DNA of 64,000 nucleotides from Kallipyga gabonensis (GCF_001286805.1 NZ_CXYV01000002.1:496001-560000); one strand, 5' to 3'. Positions 9,220-17,158 are shown, numbered from the stretch's first letter. Notes: generated by a model from the sequence alone, not told the origin. Translations and numbers: made by a program.

Positions 9220-9353
9220 GGTGGTGAAAAGACGAATGTAGACTCTACTATTTGGGGGACACTTCATCTTGCATACCGAACACCCCATGAGTTCTTTTAC
9301 CAATAAGGTGGTGAAAAGACGAATGTAGACTCTACTATTTGGGGGACACTTCA
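9181..9353 (+). repeat. 87-bp tandem duplication of the IS right end
   Basis: Bases 9181-9267 (end of orfB, its stop and the right inverted repeat) are repeated at 9268-9353 almost exactly. Both copies end in GGGGGACACTTCA, so the element has two potential right ends, at about 9266 and 9353. Confidence 0.92.
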
Positions 9354-9356
9354 GAT

Positions 9357-9415
9357 CCAACAATTTGTCAGGGCTCTGATCCCTGATTTTATCAGAATTA
9401 TCTATATTAACAGGG
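9357..9415 (+). repeat. CAGGG/CCCTG hairpin array, right part
   Basis: This continues the array interrupted at 7953. Joining 7953 to 9357 gives a normal unit (CCCTGATATTTTTGAGAT joined to CCAACAATTTGTCAGGG). One more CAGGG...CCCTG hairpin and a terminal CAGGG at about 9410 follow. Confidence 0.75.
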
Positions 9416-9475
9416 TTGGGCATCCTTGGGAGATGGCGGATTTTTAGTTTTCCAAGAGCAGCCCCCCACCCCGTT

Positions 9476-9550
9476 GCCATCCCCAGGCCCAACTTGAGCG
9501 CATTGCAAATCCGAAGGATTTGCCTAAGCGAAAGTGGGCCTGGGGATGGC
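9476..9550 (-). repeat. Long hairpin with conserved loop, copy 1
   Basis: GCCATCCCCAGGCCCA (9476-9491) pairs perfectly with TGGGCCTGGGGATGGC (9535-9550). The loop of about 40 bases contains GCAAATCCGAAGGATTTGC (a nested hairpin) flanked by GAGCGCATT and CTAAGCGAA. The same loop, reverse-complemented, is found at 59870-59913 inside a stem of unrelated sequence. There is no T tract. Confidence 0.8.
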
Positions 9551-9554
9551 CTTC

Positions 9555-9599
9555 TTGACAACCCACCCACGACTAGAATAATTTCGAACAATGTTCGAA
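9555..9599 (+). promoter_or_regulatory. Promoter and operator of the TetR gene at 9621
   Basis: TTGACA (9555-9560) and, 16 bases on, AATAAT (9577-9582) are followed directly by the 17-bp palindrome TTCGAACAATGTTCGAA (9583-9599). A near-identical palindrome (10235-10250) precedes the next gene. This implies a TetR operator and autorepression. Confidence 0.68.
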
Positions 9600-9620
9600 T
9601 CCAGATGAAAGGGGGGGCTT

Positions 9621-10199
9621 ATGATGAAAAATCCGGGGACATCCAGGCGGAGCATATTGGCAGCGAGTCGAAAGTTGGTAGAGGAGAAGGGACTGGCTGC
9701 GGTCAATATGAGGAGCGTGGGCAAGGCCTGCGATCTTGCCTTGGGCTCCATCTACTACTACTTCCCCTCCAAGGATGATCTCCTTCTTGCCACCATCGCG
9801 AGCGTTTGGGATGATATTTTTTCCTGGGAGGGTCCGGACCTTGCCCCACCTGCAGATCCTTCATTCCCCGCATATATCGCCCAATTTTTTGATCATCTTG
9901 CGGAGGGAATTGCCCGCTATCCTCATTTCTTCACCATCCATTCCCTGAGCTTTTCGGAGAGGGGGCAGGAGAAGGGGTCGTCCATCATGAGGCAGTATTT
10001 GGCGTCCATTGAGGGGAGGATGGCCCTGGCACTGGAGAGGGACAAGGGGGTGAGCCCCCGGGCATTTTCAGGGGACTTCACGGAGGAGGCCTTCATCGAC
10101 ATGGTCTTGACCACCATGATCGCCCTCTTGGTTCAGAGGAAGGATGACCCCTCAGCTTTGGTTGAGATGATTCGAAGAAGCTTATATTTCCCGGAATAA
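9621..10199 (+). CDS. TetR-family transcriptional repressor
   Basis: A 192-residue regulator whose N-terminus is a TetR DNA-binding domain (residues 6-55: RSILAASRKLVEEKGLAAVN, then GSIYYYFPSKDDLLLATI). The remainder is an unspecific ligand-binding helical domain. The start at ATG 9621 follows a run of G (GGGGGGG) about 4-10 bases upstream; ATG 9624 is an alternative. A palindromic operator lies in its leader and a second precedes the DUF2871-like gene at 10284, so it most likely represses itself and that gene. The inducer is unknown. Confidence 0.9.
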   Translation: MMKNPGTSRRSILAASRKLVEEKGLAAVNMRSVGKACDLALGSIYYYFPSKDDLLLATIASVWDDIFSWEGPDLAPPADPSFPAYIAQFFDHLAEGIARYPHFFTIHSLSFSERGQEKGSSIMRQYLASIEGRMALALERDKGVSPRAFSGDFTEEAFIDMVLTTMIALLVQRKDDPSALVEMIRRSLYFPE

Positions 10200-10234
10200 C
10201 TCTTCATCGATGAGGAGTTTTTCTTTTCGATCAA

Positions 10235-10250
10235 TTCGAACAATGTTCGA
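10235..10250 (+). promoter_or_regulatory. TetR operator upstream of the DUF2871-like gene
   Basis: TTCGAACAATGTTCGA matches the 9583-9599 palindrome base for base over 16 positions. It lies 33 bp upstream of the ATG at 10284, where a bound repressor would block transcription or initiation. Confidence 0.72.
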
Positions 10251-10283
10251 GAAAAAAGTATCCAAGAAAAAGGAGGTTTCACG

Positions 10284-10697
10284 ATGAAAAAGTATCTCAA
10301 TTTAGCCTTTGTCTATGCCATCGCCGCTATGGCAGGCGGGGTATTCTACCGTGAGTTCACGAAATGGAATGGGTTTGCAGGGAGGACCGCTCTGGGCAAG
10401 GTCCACCCCCACCTCTTCCTTTTGGGAACGGTCATTTTTCTCCTCATTGCCTTATTTTCCCAAAGCATGAGGCTGGAAGAAGAAAAGAAATTTCGTATAT
10501 TTATGAGGATATACAACCTGAGCCTTCCCATCCTGGCCCTGACCCTTTTTGTCCGGGGGATCATCCGGGTTTTGGGAATGGACCTTTCCTGGTCCATGGA
10601 CCTGGCCCTTTCAGGTGTGGCAGGAATAGGGCATACAATGGTGGGAATTGGCCTGGTTCTCCTCCTTATGAGTCTGAAAAAGTGTGCGGAGGAATGA
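10284..10697 (+). CDS. DUF2871-like four-helix membrane protein
   Basis: A 137-residue integral membrane protein with four hydrophobic segments (about 5-25, 45-63, 76-95 and 110-130). The N-terminus (LNLAFVYAIAAMAGGVFYRE, then FTKWNGF) and the GKVHPHLFLLGT segment are characteristic of DUF2871, a small membrane family of unknown function. AGGAGG lies 8 bases before the ATG. The preceding TetR gene and shared operator suggest a repressor/effector pair inducible by some compound. No catalytic motif is visible beyond the conserved His pair HPH. Confidence 0.78.
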   Translation: MKKYLNLAFVYAIAAMAGGVFYREFTKWNGFAGRTALGKVHPHLFLLGTVIFLLIALFSQSMRLEEEKKFRIFMRIYNLSLPILALTLFVRGIIRVLGMDLSWSMDLALSGVAGIGHTMVGIGLVLLLMSLKKCAEE

Positions 10698-10738
10698 AAA
10701 AGAACGCGGGGATCGGTGAGGAAGAGTGACAGGAACAA

Positions 10739-10767
10739 TTGATGAACATCGAGTCTTTTGCTATACT
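10739..10767 (+). promoter_or_regulatory. Promoter of the exchanger-like permease gene
   Basis: TTGATG (10739-10744), a 17-base spacer and TATACT (10762-10767). The spacer contains TGAACATCG (10743-10751), identical to nine bases of the operator at 487-499, but its other half-site is missing, so repressor binding is doubtful. Confidence 0.55.
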
Positions 10768-10869
10768 ATGAAGTGTCAAAAAAGTCAGCGGAAAACATGA
10801 TTATTCCTTTTATTTTATTTGCTTTCAGCTGCAGGTTGTTTTTACTTTATGAACAGTATAGGAGGACTT

Positions 10870-11997
10870 ATGAGTACAATTACTGCGATGTTTCTTATTA
10901 TGGCCATCGGGTATTTCCTGGGTCATCTGAACATCCTGGGCGTCAAGTTCGGTGCTTCCGCCATCTTGATTGTCTCCCTCTTCTTCGGGCACTTCGGGAC
11001 GGAAATTCCGCCCATCCTCGGCTCCATTGGCCTGGTCTTGTTCCTTGCCCCGATTGGTCTGATGGCCGGCCCGACCTTTGTTAATAACATTAAGAAAAAC
11101 GGTGTCAAATTCCTGGCCATCGCCCTCATCACCTGCATTATCGGCGGAGTGAGCATTGTATTAGCGAACAAGCTCTTTGATATTCCAATCGAGTTGGCTC
11201 TGGGACTGGGAACCGGTGCACTCACTTCAACAGCTATGCTGGGGTCCGTCACTTCTCTCACCGAGTCTCCTCTGCCGGGCGTGGGCTATGGCATTGCTTA
11301 TGCCTTCGGTGTTTTGGGCGTGGTCCTTTTGGTCCAGATCCTTCCCAAGCTTATGGGAGCTGACCGGGACGTGGAAAATGAGAAGCTGACCGTTCCCGAA
11401 TCGAAAAATGTTGCGGATACCCTGAGCCGGGAGCTTATGAATTTTGAGCCCCACGGTCTCTTCGGTGTAGCCGTGGCCATTGCCCTTGGTACGATCTTGG
11501 GCGGGTTCAAGATTCCCGTTGGTGACAAGGTGGTCGTTTCTCTTGGTGCAGGCGGCGGTTCCATCATTGCCGGCATCATCCTGGGCCACTTCGGTCACAT
11601 TGGCCCCGTCAACTTCACCTATAAGAAGTCCAATATGCAGCTCATCCGTGACCTGGGTCTGGCCTTCTTCCTTATGCGTGCCGGGACAAATGCCGGTGCA
11701 GGCTTTGTTGAAGTCGTCGGACAATATGGCATCAAGCTCTTCTTTGCCGGCGTCATGATCACCTTCCTCAGCTCCGTCCTGAGTTTCCTCATGGCCTACT
11801 ATATTTTCAAGCTTCCTCTCTTCGGTGCATTGGGAACCACCACCGGGTCCATGACCTCGGCTCCTTCCCTGGGTGCCCTTCTGGAAGTTACCCAGGATGA
11901 CCGCGTATCTTCCTACTACGCCGCCACCCAGCCCATCGCCACCATCTTCCTGGTCTTTATGCCCCAGATCATCTGGATCTTCTTCGGAGTTCATTAA
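10870..11997 (+). CDS. Aspartate:alanine exchanger (AAE)-like permease without RCK domains
   Basis: A 375-residue membrane transporter. ATG 10870 is chosen because AGGAGG (10860-10865) precedes it; the in-frame upstream start at 10819 has none. It consists of two homologous halves of the Asp-Al_Ex/YidE type. Half one has LFLAPIGLMAGPTFVNNIKK and LGTGALTSTAMLGS; half two has LGHFGHIGPVNFT, LIRDLGLAFFLMRAGTNAG and GSMTSAPSLGAL. The two TrkA-C (RCK) domains that normally sit between the halves are absent, replaced by a short linker around residues 185-210, hence the shorter length. The substrate is not deducible; aspartate/alanine or another carboxylate is possible. It has its own promoter and terminator, so it is monocistronic. 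Confidence 0.78.
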   Translation: MSTITAMFLIMAIGYFLGHLNILGVKFGASAILIVSLFFGHFGTEIPPILGSIGLVLFLAPIGLMAGPTFVNNIKKNGVKFLAIALITCIIGGVSIVLANKLFDIPIELALGLGTGALTSTAMLGSVTSLTESPLPGVGYGIAYAFGVLGVVLLVQILPKLMGADRDVENEKLTVPESKNVADTLSRELMNFEPHGLFGVAVAIALGTILGGFKIPVGDKVVVSLGAGGGSIIAGIILGHFGHIGPVNFTYKKSNMQLIRDLGLAFFLMRAGTNAGAGFVEVVGQYGIKLFFAGVMITFLSSVLSFLMAYYIFKLPLFGALGTTTGSMTSAPSLGALLEVTQDDRVSSYYAATQPIATIFLVFMPQIIWIFFGVH

Positions 11998-12024
11998 GAC
12001 CGACTAGCGAATATTTGTAACGAG

Positions 12025-12066
12025 AAGCTGTATCCAGCGATTGGTTGCCGGATACAGCTTTTTTTT
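12025..12066 (+). terminator. Terminator of the permease gene
   Basis: AAGCTGTATCC (12025-12035) pairs with GGATACAGCTT (12050-12060), followed by an uninterrupted run of T to 12066. The following 12067-12200 is GC-rich and then AT-rich, without a gene. Confidence 0.92.
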
Positions 12067-12201
12067 AGTGGGGAGGGGGAGCCGGGCGGACTTGGGCGGG
12101 CGGGGCTCATGGGGGGCGTCCCCGGGCGAGGAAACCTCCGCCGGCCCAAGATGGCAACTCGGTAAATTATTTTATGAATAGTAGAAATAATTTTTATAAC
12201 C

Positions 12202-12219
12202 TATAATGAACAGTGATCA
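12202..12219 (+). promoter_or_regulatory. Possible -10 box and TetR-like half-degenerate operator before the SDR gene
   Basis: TATAAT (12202-12207) overlaps TGAACAGTGATCA (12207-12219), a palindrome with one mismatched pair that resembles the TGAACA-N2-GTTCA operators at 487-544. No clear -35 box is present. An alternative TTGACA occurs at 12228-12233 without a good -10. Confidence 0.35.
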
Positions 12220-12279
12220 ATAAAATTTTGACAATAGTATTATCGTGTTTCAGCATGACTTATTTAAGGAGGTTATTCT

Positions 12280-13137
12280 ATGATTACCGACTATCAATCG
12301 AAAGTGGCTGTCATTACCGGTGCGGGAAATGGCATTGGGAAAGCCTTGGCTCTGGGGATGGCGGAGAGGGGGGCCAAGCTCTTTTTGGTCGACATTGAAG
12401 GGGAGGACGTCGCCCAGGTTGCCCAAGAGATCCGAGAAAAGGGCGGAGAGGCTCATGCTCTCCAGGCGGACGTCAGCCTGCCGGAGGAGTGCGACAGGAT
12501 TTTTGACGGGGCCATGGACAAGTACGGGCGCTGCGACATCCTGGTGAACAACGCCGGGGTATCCGCATTGGGCGAGATCAACCAGTTTACCGAAAAGGAC
12601 CTCCACTGGGTCACTTCGGTCAACTACTTTGCCCATGTCTATATGATGAAGCGGTTCCTTCCCCAGATGTTGGACCAAAAGACCCATGGCCAGATCCTCA
12701 ATGTTTGCTCAATTGCGGGCATCATCACCTCCCAGTCGGCCCCACTTTACTTCTCGACCAAACACGCCGCCGTAGCCCTTTCGGAGGCGGTCTATAAGTG
12801 GCTGAAGAAGATTGAGGCGGATATTGATATTGCCGTCTTCTGCCCCGGCTTTGTCCAGACCAAGATGTATGAGACGGACAAGCATCGGCCCGACCGCTTC
12901 AAGATTGAAGACGAGCCCTGGTACCACAGCGAAACCTACAAGACCTATTCCGCTTTCAATAAGCAGGTTTTGGATGGCGGAAAGACTTTGGATGAGGTCA
13001 TTCCCCAGGTTTTCGAGGCTTTAGGCAAGGAACAGTTCTATATCTTGACCCACGACCAATATGATGGCCTGATCCGCAAGCAAGGGGAATTCGAAGCCGA
13101 CATGGAAAGGCCCATCGACTACGGCGACGTCCAATAA
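12280..13137 (+). CDS. Short-chain dehydrogenase/reductase (SDR)
   Basis: A classical SDR of 285 residues, NAD(P)-dependent. The cofactor motif TGAGNGIG is at residues 13-20, an acidic residue after beta-2 (LFLVDIEGED) suggests NAD preference, and NNAG lies at about 89-92. The catalytic Ser is in NVCSIAG and the catalytic Tyr/Lys in YFSTK. The C-terminal 80 residues are longer than in minimal SDRs and form a substrate lid. AAGGAGG precedes the ATG by about 7 bases. The ene-reductase gene starts 75 bp downstream on the same strand, so an oxidation/ene-reduction pair acting on one substrate, possibly a sterol-like or aromatic compound, is plausible but unproven. Confidence 0.9.
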   Translation: MITDYQSKVAVITGAGNGIGKALALGMAERGAKLFLVDIEGEDVAQVAQEIREKGGEAHALQADVSLPEECDRIFDGAMDKYGRCDILVNNAGVSALGEINQFTEKDLHWVTSVNYFAHVYMMKRFLPQMLDQKTHGQILNVCSIAGIITSQSAPLYFSTKHAAVALSEAVYKWLKKIEADIDIAVFCPGFVQTKMYETDKHRPDRFKIEDEPWYHSETYKTYSAFNKQVLDGGKTLDEVIPQVFEALGKEQFYILTHDQYDGLIRKQGEFEADMERPIDYGDVQ

Positions 13138-13211
13138 TTGGCCATGGCGATCGGCTCATGGAGGCCGGCAGCCAAAGATAGGCAAAAAAAGAAAACTCTA
13201 GAGGAGGATAT

Positions 13212-15155
13212 ATGAAGAATCAAATGCTCTTTCAACCCGGAAAAATCGGAAAGGCCCACCTGAAGAACCGCCTGGTCCTTCCGGCCATGGGGTCCGGCTT
13301 TGCTGAAGCCAACGGCGATGCCGGTGAGAAGATCATCCGCTACTATGAGGAGCGGGCACGCGGAGGCTGCGGGCTGATCATCACGGAAATTTGCCGGGTC
13401 GATGATGAACACGGGGTGGGCATGCCCAACCAGATGGCCCTGACCAAACTCCACCACGTCTACGCCTTGGAGAACCTGGTGGAAGCGGTCCATAAGCATG
13501 GGTCCAAGGTTTTCGTCCAGCTCCACCATCCGGGCCGTCAGACCAAGTCCTACATGATGGATGGCCAGGACGTCGTTGCGCCGAGCGCCATCCCCTGCCA
13601 GGTGACCCAGGAAATGCCCCGGGCTTTAACGACGGAAGAGTGCAAGGGCCTGGTCAAAAAGTTCGTCACCTCTGCCAAGTATGCCCAGATGGCCGGAGCG
13701 GATGGGGTGGAACTCCATGCGGCTCATGGCTACCTGCTCAACCAATTCCTCAGCCCCCACACCAACAAAAGAACCGACGAATATGGCGGGAGCTTCGAGA
13801 AACGCCTCCGTTTTATCACGGAAATCATCTTGGGGATCAAGTCCGTCTGCCCCGGCTTCCCCATCAGCGTCCGCCTGAGTGCCGATGAGTTCGTAGAAGA
13901 CGGAAACCACCTGCCCGAGGTCGTGGAAATTGCCAAGGCCCTGGAAAAACTGGGTGTTGATTCCCTCAACATCAGCTGCGGGACCTATGAGAGCGGGCTG
14001 ACCATCATCGAACCCTACTCCATTCCCGAGGGATGGAAAGGCTATTTAGCCCAGACCATCAAGCAGGCTGTCTCCATTCCGGTCATCGCCGTCAACAACA
14101 TCAAACGGCCCGCCGTGGCGGGGAAAATGCTGGAAGAGGGGGTTTGCGACTTCATCGCCTCTGCCCGTGGCCAGCTGGTCGACGCCGAATTCGGCAACAA
14201 GGCCTTTGAGGGACGGGATGAGGACATCCGCAAGTGCATCGGCTGCCTCTACTGCTTCAAGGAAGTGGGTGCCCTCCACCGACTCAAATGTGCCATCAAC
14301 CCCCGCCTGGGTCGGGAGAACATCTACCAAGACCTCAACCCCTGCGGCGAGGGAAGAAAGGTCGTGGTCATCGGGGGTGGCCCGGCCGGCATGGAAGCCG
14401 CCATCACCCTGGCCGACCGGAAGTATGCGGTCACCCTCTATGAAAAGAGAGAGGCCCTGGGCGGTGCGCTGACCATGGCGTCCATGGCCAACCACAAAGA
14501 CCTCATCAAAGAATACCGGGACTACCTGATCCGCCAGGTGGAGAAGCGGGACATCGAGGTCGTCCTCAACCATGAGGCGACCCTGGAAGAGATCCAGGCC
14601 CAAGAGCCCTATGCGGTCTTCCTGGCTCATGGCGGCCAGCCCATGGTCTTCCCCATTCCGGGATCCGAGGCCATGGATACCCTGGTTTGGGACCGGGTCC
14701 TCCGGGAAGGAATCAAGCCGGAGAAGAAAAAGATCCTGGTCATCGGTGGCGGCGTCACCGGATTGGAAGTGGCCGAGCTCCTCTCGGAAGAAGGACTGGG
14801 CAACCAGGTCAAGGTCGTGGAGATGAAGGGGGAGGTGGCCGATTCAGTCTATCCTTCCGTCAAGTATAAATTGGTGGAAGCCCTGACCAAGAACCAGGTC
14901 GACATTCTGGTCAACAAGAAGCTGGTGGCCATGGAAGCCGGCCAGGCGGAGATCGAGGACGTGGAGACCGGCGACAAGACCAAGCTGGACTGCGACCTGG
15001 TCGTCTATGCCACCGGGGTCAAGGGCCAGACGGATTTGGTGGATGAGTATAACAAGCACTTCAACCGGGTCTTCGCCTGCGGAGACATCAACAAGGCCGG
15101 GTCCATCCTGGAGGCAACCGGCCAGGCCTATGAGTCGGCCATGGCCCTGGTCTAG
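13212..15155 (+). CDS. FMN/FAD/Fe-S ene-reductase, 2,4-dienoyl-CoA reductase (OYE) family
   Basis: A 647-residue enzyme made of an Old Yellow Enzyme TIM barrel (residues 5-340), an iron-sulfur segment and an FAD/NAD(P) reductase half (about 380-647). In the barrel, HHPGRQTK and VELHAAHGYLLNQFLSPHTN (with the expected active-site Tyr) followed by KRTDEYGG are family hallmarks. The FAD motif is VVVIGGGPAGMEAA and the pyridine nucleotide motif is ILVIGGGVTGLEVA. The cluster motif reads CIGCLYC then C eleven residues later, so the third Cys is one residue closer than in the usual CxxCxxxC. Relatives reduce activated C=C bonds of enoates, dienoyl-CoAs or bile-acid intermediates. It probably forms an operon with the SDR upstream and ends at a terminator shared with the convergent NSS gene. 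The substrate is unknown. Confidence 0.88.
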   Translation: MKNQMLFQPGKIGKAHLKNRLVLPAMGSGFAEANGDAGEKIIRYYEERARGGCGLIITEICRVDDEHGVGMPNQMALTKLHHVYALENLVEAVHKHGSKVFVQLHHPGRQTKSYMMDGQDVVAPSAIPCQVTQEMPRALTTEECKGLVKKFVTSAKYAQMAGADGVELHAAHGYLLNQFLSPHTNKRTDEYGGSFEKRLRFITEIILGIKSVCPGFPISVRLSADEFVEDGNHLPEVVEIAKALEKLGVDSLNISCGTYESGLTIIEPYSIPEGWKGYLAQTIKQAVSIPVIAVNNIKRPAVAGKMLEEGVCDFIASARGQLVDAEFGNKAFEGRDEDIRKCIGCLYCFKEVGALHRLKCAINPRLGRENIYQDLNPCGEGRKVVVIGGGPAGMEAAITLADRKYAVTLYEKREALGGALTMASMANHKDLIKEYRDYLIRQVEKRDIEVVLNHEATLEEIQAQEPYAVFLAHGGQPMVFPIPGSEAMDTLVWDRVLREGIKPEKKKILVIGGGVTGLEVAELLSEEGLGNQVKVVEMKGEVADSVYPSVKYKLVEALTKNQVDILVNKKLVAMEAGQAEIEDVETGDKTKLDCDLVVYATGVKGQTDLVDEYNKHFNRVFACGDINKAGSILEATGQAYESAMALV

Positions 15156-15177
15156 GAATACCTAAATTTCAGACAAA

Positions 15178-15220
15178 AGAAAACCCCGCTGCAGGTCCAT
15201 CTGTAGCGGGGTTTTTTCTT
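15178..15220. terminator. Bidirectional terminator between ene-reductase and NSS genes
   Basis: AAAACCCCGCTGCAG pairs with CTGTAGCGGGGTTTTTT (one G-T pair) around a 6-base loop. The A run on the left and T run on the right let it serve both convergent genes. Confidence 0.9.
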
Positions 15221-15245
15221 GTGTGTTTCGATTGGATCCTGGGCC

Positions 15246-16631
15246 CTAGGCCATGAGGCCGGTAGATTGGAGGAAGAGGATGAACATGATGATGGGGAGG
15301 CAGTACTTGACCATGATCACATAAAGGCCCTTGCGGGAGTAGTGATGTCCGCTGCGCTCCATTTCTTCCAGGATCCACTTGGGCTTGACCACCCAGCCGA
15401 TGAGGATGGAGGAGAGGAGGGCGATCAGGGGCATCATGAAGCTGTTGCTGATGTAGTCCATGATATCCAGGAGCTGGCCCGTGGATCCGTTGGGCAGGGG
15501 AACTTCGACGTAGAACTTGCTGTAGCCCAGGGCGATGACCCCGGTGGCGACCAGGTAGATAGCGGAGAGGACCAGGATGGTCTTCTTCCGGTCGGTGTGG
15601 AGGATTTCCGTCGCATTGGCCACGATGGATTCCAGGACGGAGATGCAGGAGGTCAGGGCGGCGAAGGCGGTCAGGACGAAGAAGACCAGGCCCACCAGGC
15701 GACCGGCCAGCTGCATCTGGGCGAAAACCTTGGGCAGGGAGATGAACATGAGGCCAGGACCGGCGGACATCCCTTCCATGCCCAGGAAGACATAGACGGC
15801 CGGGATGATCATGACACCGGCCAGGAGGGCGACGAGGGTGTCCATGCCCTCAATCATGGAGACGGACTTGCCCAGGTCCACGTCCGGCTTGACATAGGAG
15901 CCGTAGGTGATCATGATCCCCATGGATACGCTCAGGGAGAAGAAAAGCTGGCTCATGGCGTCCAGGGTAATTTGCAGGAAGCGGGAGAGGGTCATGCCGG
16001 TGAAGTCCGGGGTCAGGTAGACCATGAGCCCCTCCATCCCGGTCCGGACGCTCCCGTCCTCCGCTACGGAGCTCAGGGTCAGGGAGAAAATGGCGATCCC
16101 CACCACCATGATTAAAAGGATGGGCATGACCATCTTGGAAACGCCCTCAATCCCCTTCTCCACCCCGGCAAAGACGATGGCGGCAGTGATGGCCATAAAA
16201 ATGAGGCCATAGACCAGGGAGGAGGGGGTGGTAATAAAGGAGGTAAAACAATCATCAAGGGCGGCCTGGCCCATGTCCCCCTGAAGAAAAAGGAGGATGT
16301 ACTTGAGGACCCAGCCTCCGATAACTGCATAGTAGGTCATGATGAGGACCGGAACAAGGAAGGTGAGGACACCCAAAAACTTCCAATTTTTATGCATACT
16401 TTGGTAGGCATGGATGGCACTCATTCCGGTACGCCGGCCGATAGCCAGGTCCGAGGTTAACAGGACAAAACCTACCGTAAGGACGAGAATGAGGTAGATC
16501 AGGAGGAAAATTCCCCCGCCATCTTTCGCAGCCAGGTAAGGAAAACGCCATAGATTCCCTACGCCGATAGCCGAACCTGCCGCCGCAAACACAAAGCCCA
16601 CTTGACCGGTAAAACTACTCTTCTCTTTCAT
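15246..16631 (-). CDS. Sodium:neurotransmitter symporter (NSS/SNF) family transporter
   Basis: A 461-residue LeuT-fold transporter that couples sodium influx to uptake of an amino acid or amine. The signature GSAIGVGNLWRFPY lies in TM1 (residues 20-33), with unwound-helix sodium-site residues as in LeuT; eleven to twelve hydrophobic segments follow. ATG 16631 is chosen, with GAGGG upstream; an in-frame TTG at 16658 preceded by GAGGAA would add nine residues. It is convergent with the ene-reductase gene and stands alone. The substrate is not predictable; tryptophan, leucine, glycine and alanine are family possibilities. Confidence 0.92.
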   Translation of the reverse strand: MKEKSSFTGQVGFVFAAAGSAIGVGNLWRFPYLAAKDGGGIFLLIYLILVLTVGFVLLTSDLAIGRRTGMSAIHAYQSMHKNWKFLGVLTFLVPVLIMTYYAVIGGWVLKYILLFLQGDMGQAALDDCFTSFITTPSSLVYGLIFMAITAAIVFAGVEKGIEGVSKMVMPILLIMVVGIAIFSLTLSSVAEDGSVRTGMEGLMVYLTPDFTGMTLSRFLQITLDAMSQLFFSLSVSMGIMITYGSYVKPDVDLGKSVSMIEGMDTLVALLAGVMIIPAVYVFLGMEGMSAGPGLMFISLPKVFAQMQLAGRLVGLVFFVLTAFAALTSCISVLESIVANATEILHTDRKKTILVLSAIYLVATGVIALGYSKFYVEVPLPNGSTGQLLDIMDYISNSFMMPLIALLSSILIGWVVKPKWILEEMERSGHHYSRKGLYVIMVKYCLPIIMFILFLQSTGLMA

Positions 16632-16809
16632 CTTGCCCTCATTTCTCTCACAGTCCAATTCCTCTGCCCGGAAGTTCTCCCGAGCCTAACGATAATACCT
16701 AGTATTCTACTCCTTCTCCTAATTAATTTCCAGTATTTTTTATTTTATTTCATTATTTTTGAGGGAAAGTGTTGTGAGAGGGGGGCGATGAGGCCATGAG
16801 GCATGAGGC

Positions 16810-16847
16810 AGCCCCCTTATTTCCCGAATCCGCCAGATGAGGGGGCT
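16810..16847 (+). repeat. Single conserved-loop hairpin (AGCCCCCT stem)
   Basis: AGCCCCCT (16810-16817) pairs perfectly with AGGGGGCT (16840-16847). The 22-base loop TATTTCCCGAATCCGCCAGA... aligns with the linker of the other hairpin arrays in the window. It is an isolated member of the family. Confidence 0.65.
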
Positions 16848-16874
16848 CATGGGCCACAAGGGCCGGGAGGATTT

Positions 16875-17158
16875 CCACCCCAAATGGCAAAATCGAGGAA
16901 AAGGGCGGTGTGGGTTTTCCGCCCCAAATGGCAAAATCGAGGAAAAGGGCGGTGTGGGTTTTCCGCCCCAAAAGGAAAAATCAAGGAAAAGGGCGGTATG
17001 GGATTTCCGCCCCAAATGGCAAAATCGAAGAAAAGGGCCGTATGCGAGTCACCGCCCAAACTGGAAAAAACGAGGAAAAGGGCGGTATGAGGCCACCGCC
17101 CAAACTGATGAAATCGATAAAAAGGGCGGAGTGGAGTCACCGCCCAAGCCGGCGGAGT
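16875..17158 (-). repeat. Six-unit 44-bp inverted-repeat array (CCGCCC/GGGCGG)
   Basis: Units begin at 16875, 16919, 16963, 17007, 17052, 17096, with a partial one at 17140. Each contains CCGCCC, about 22 bases and GGGCGG, then a 10-base joint. Read on the minus strand the interior is TTTTCCTCGATTTTGCCATT, the same core seen at 25037-25260 and 60005-60226. It looks non-coding; the open frames here are by-products of a repeat length that is close to a multiple of three. Confidence 0.88.

Larger units (their letters stand above)
7954..9353 (+). mobile_element. IS3-family insertion sequence
   Basis: About 1.4 kb carrying orfA and orfB of an IS3-type DDE transposase. The left end TGACATGTCCCCC (from 7954) and the inverted right end (GGGGGACACTTCA, ending 9353) match; further in, AGTAGAGTCT recurs inverted, so the terminal repeats extend about 27 bp. 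A 3-bp target duplication GAT flanks it (7951-7953 and 9354-9356), as expected for this family. The right end is present twice because of an 87-bp tandem duplication (9181-9353). The element sits inside a hairpin array; removing it restores a normal array unit. The transposase genes look intact, so the element may be recent and active. Confidence 0.93.
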
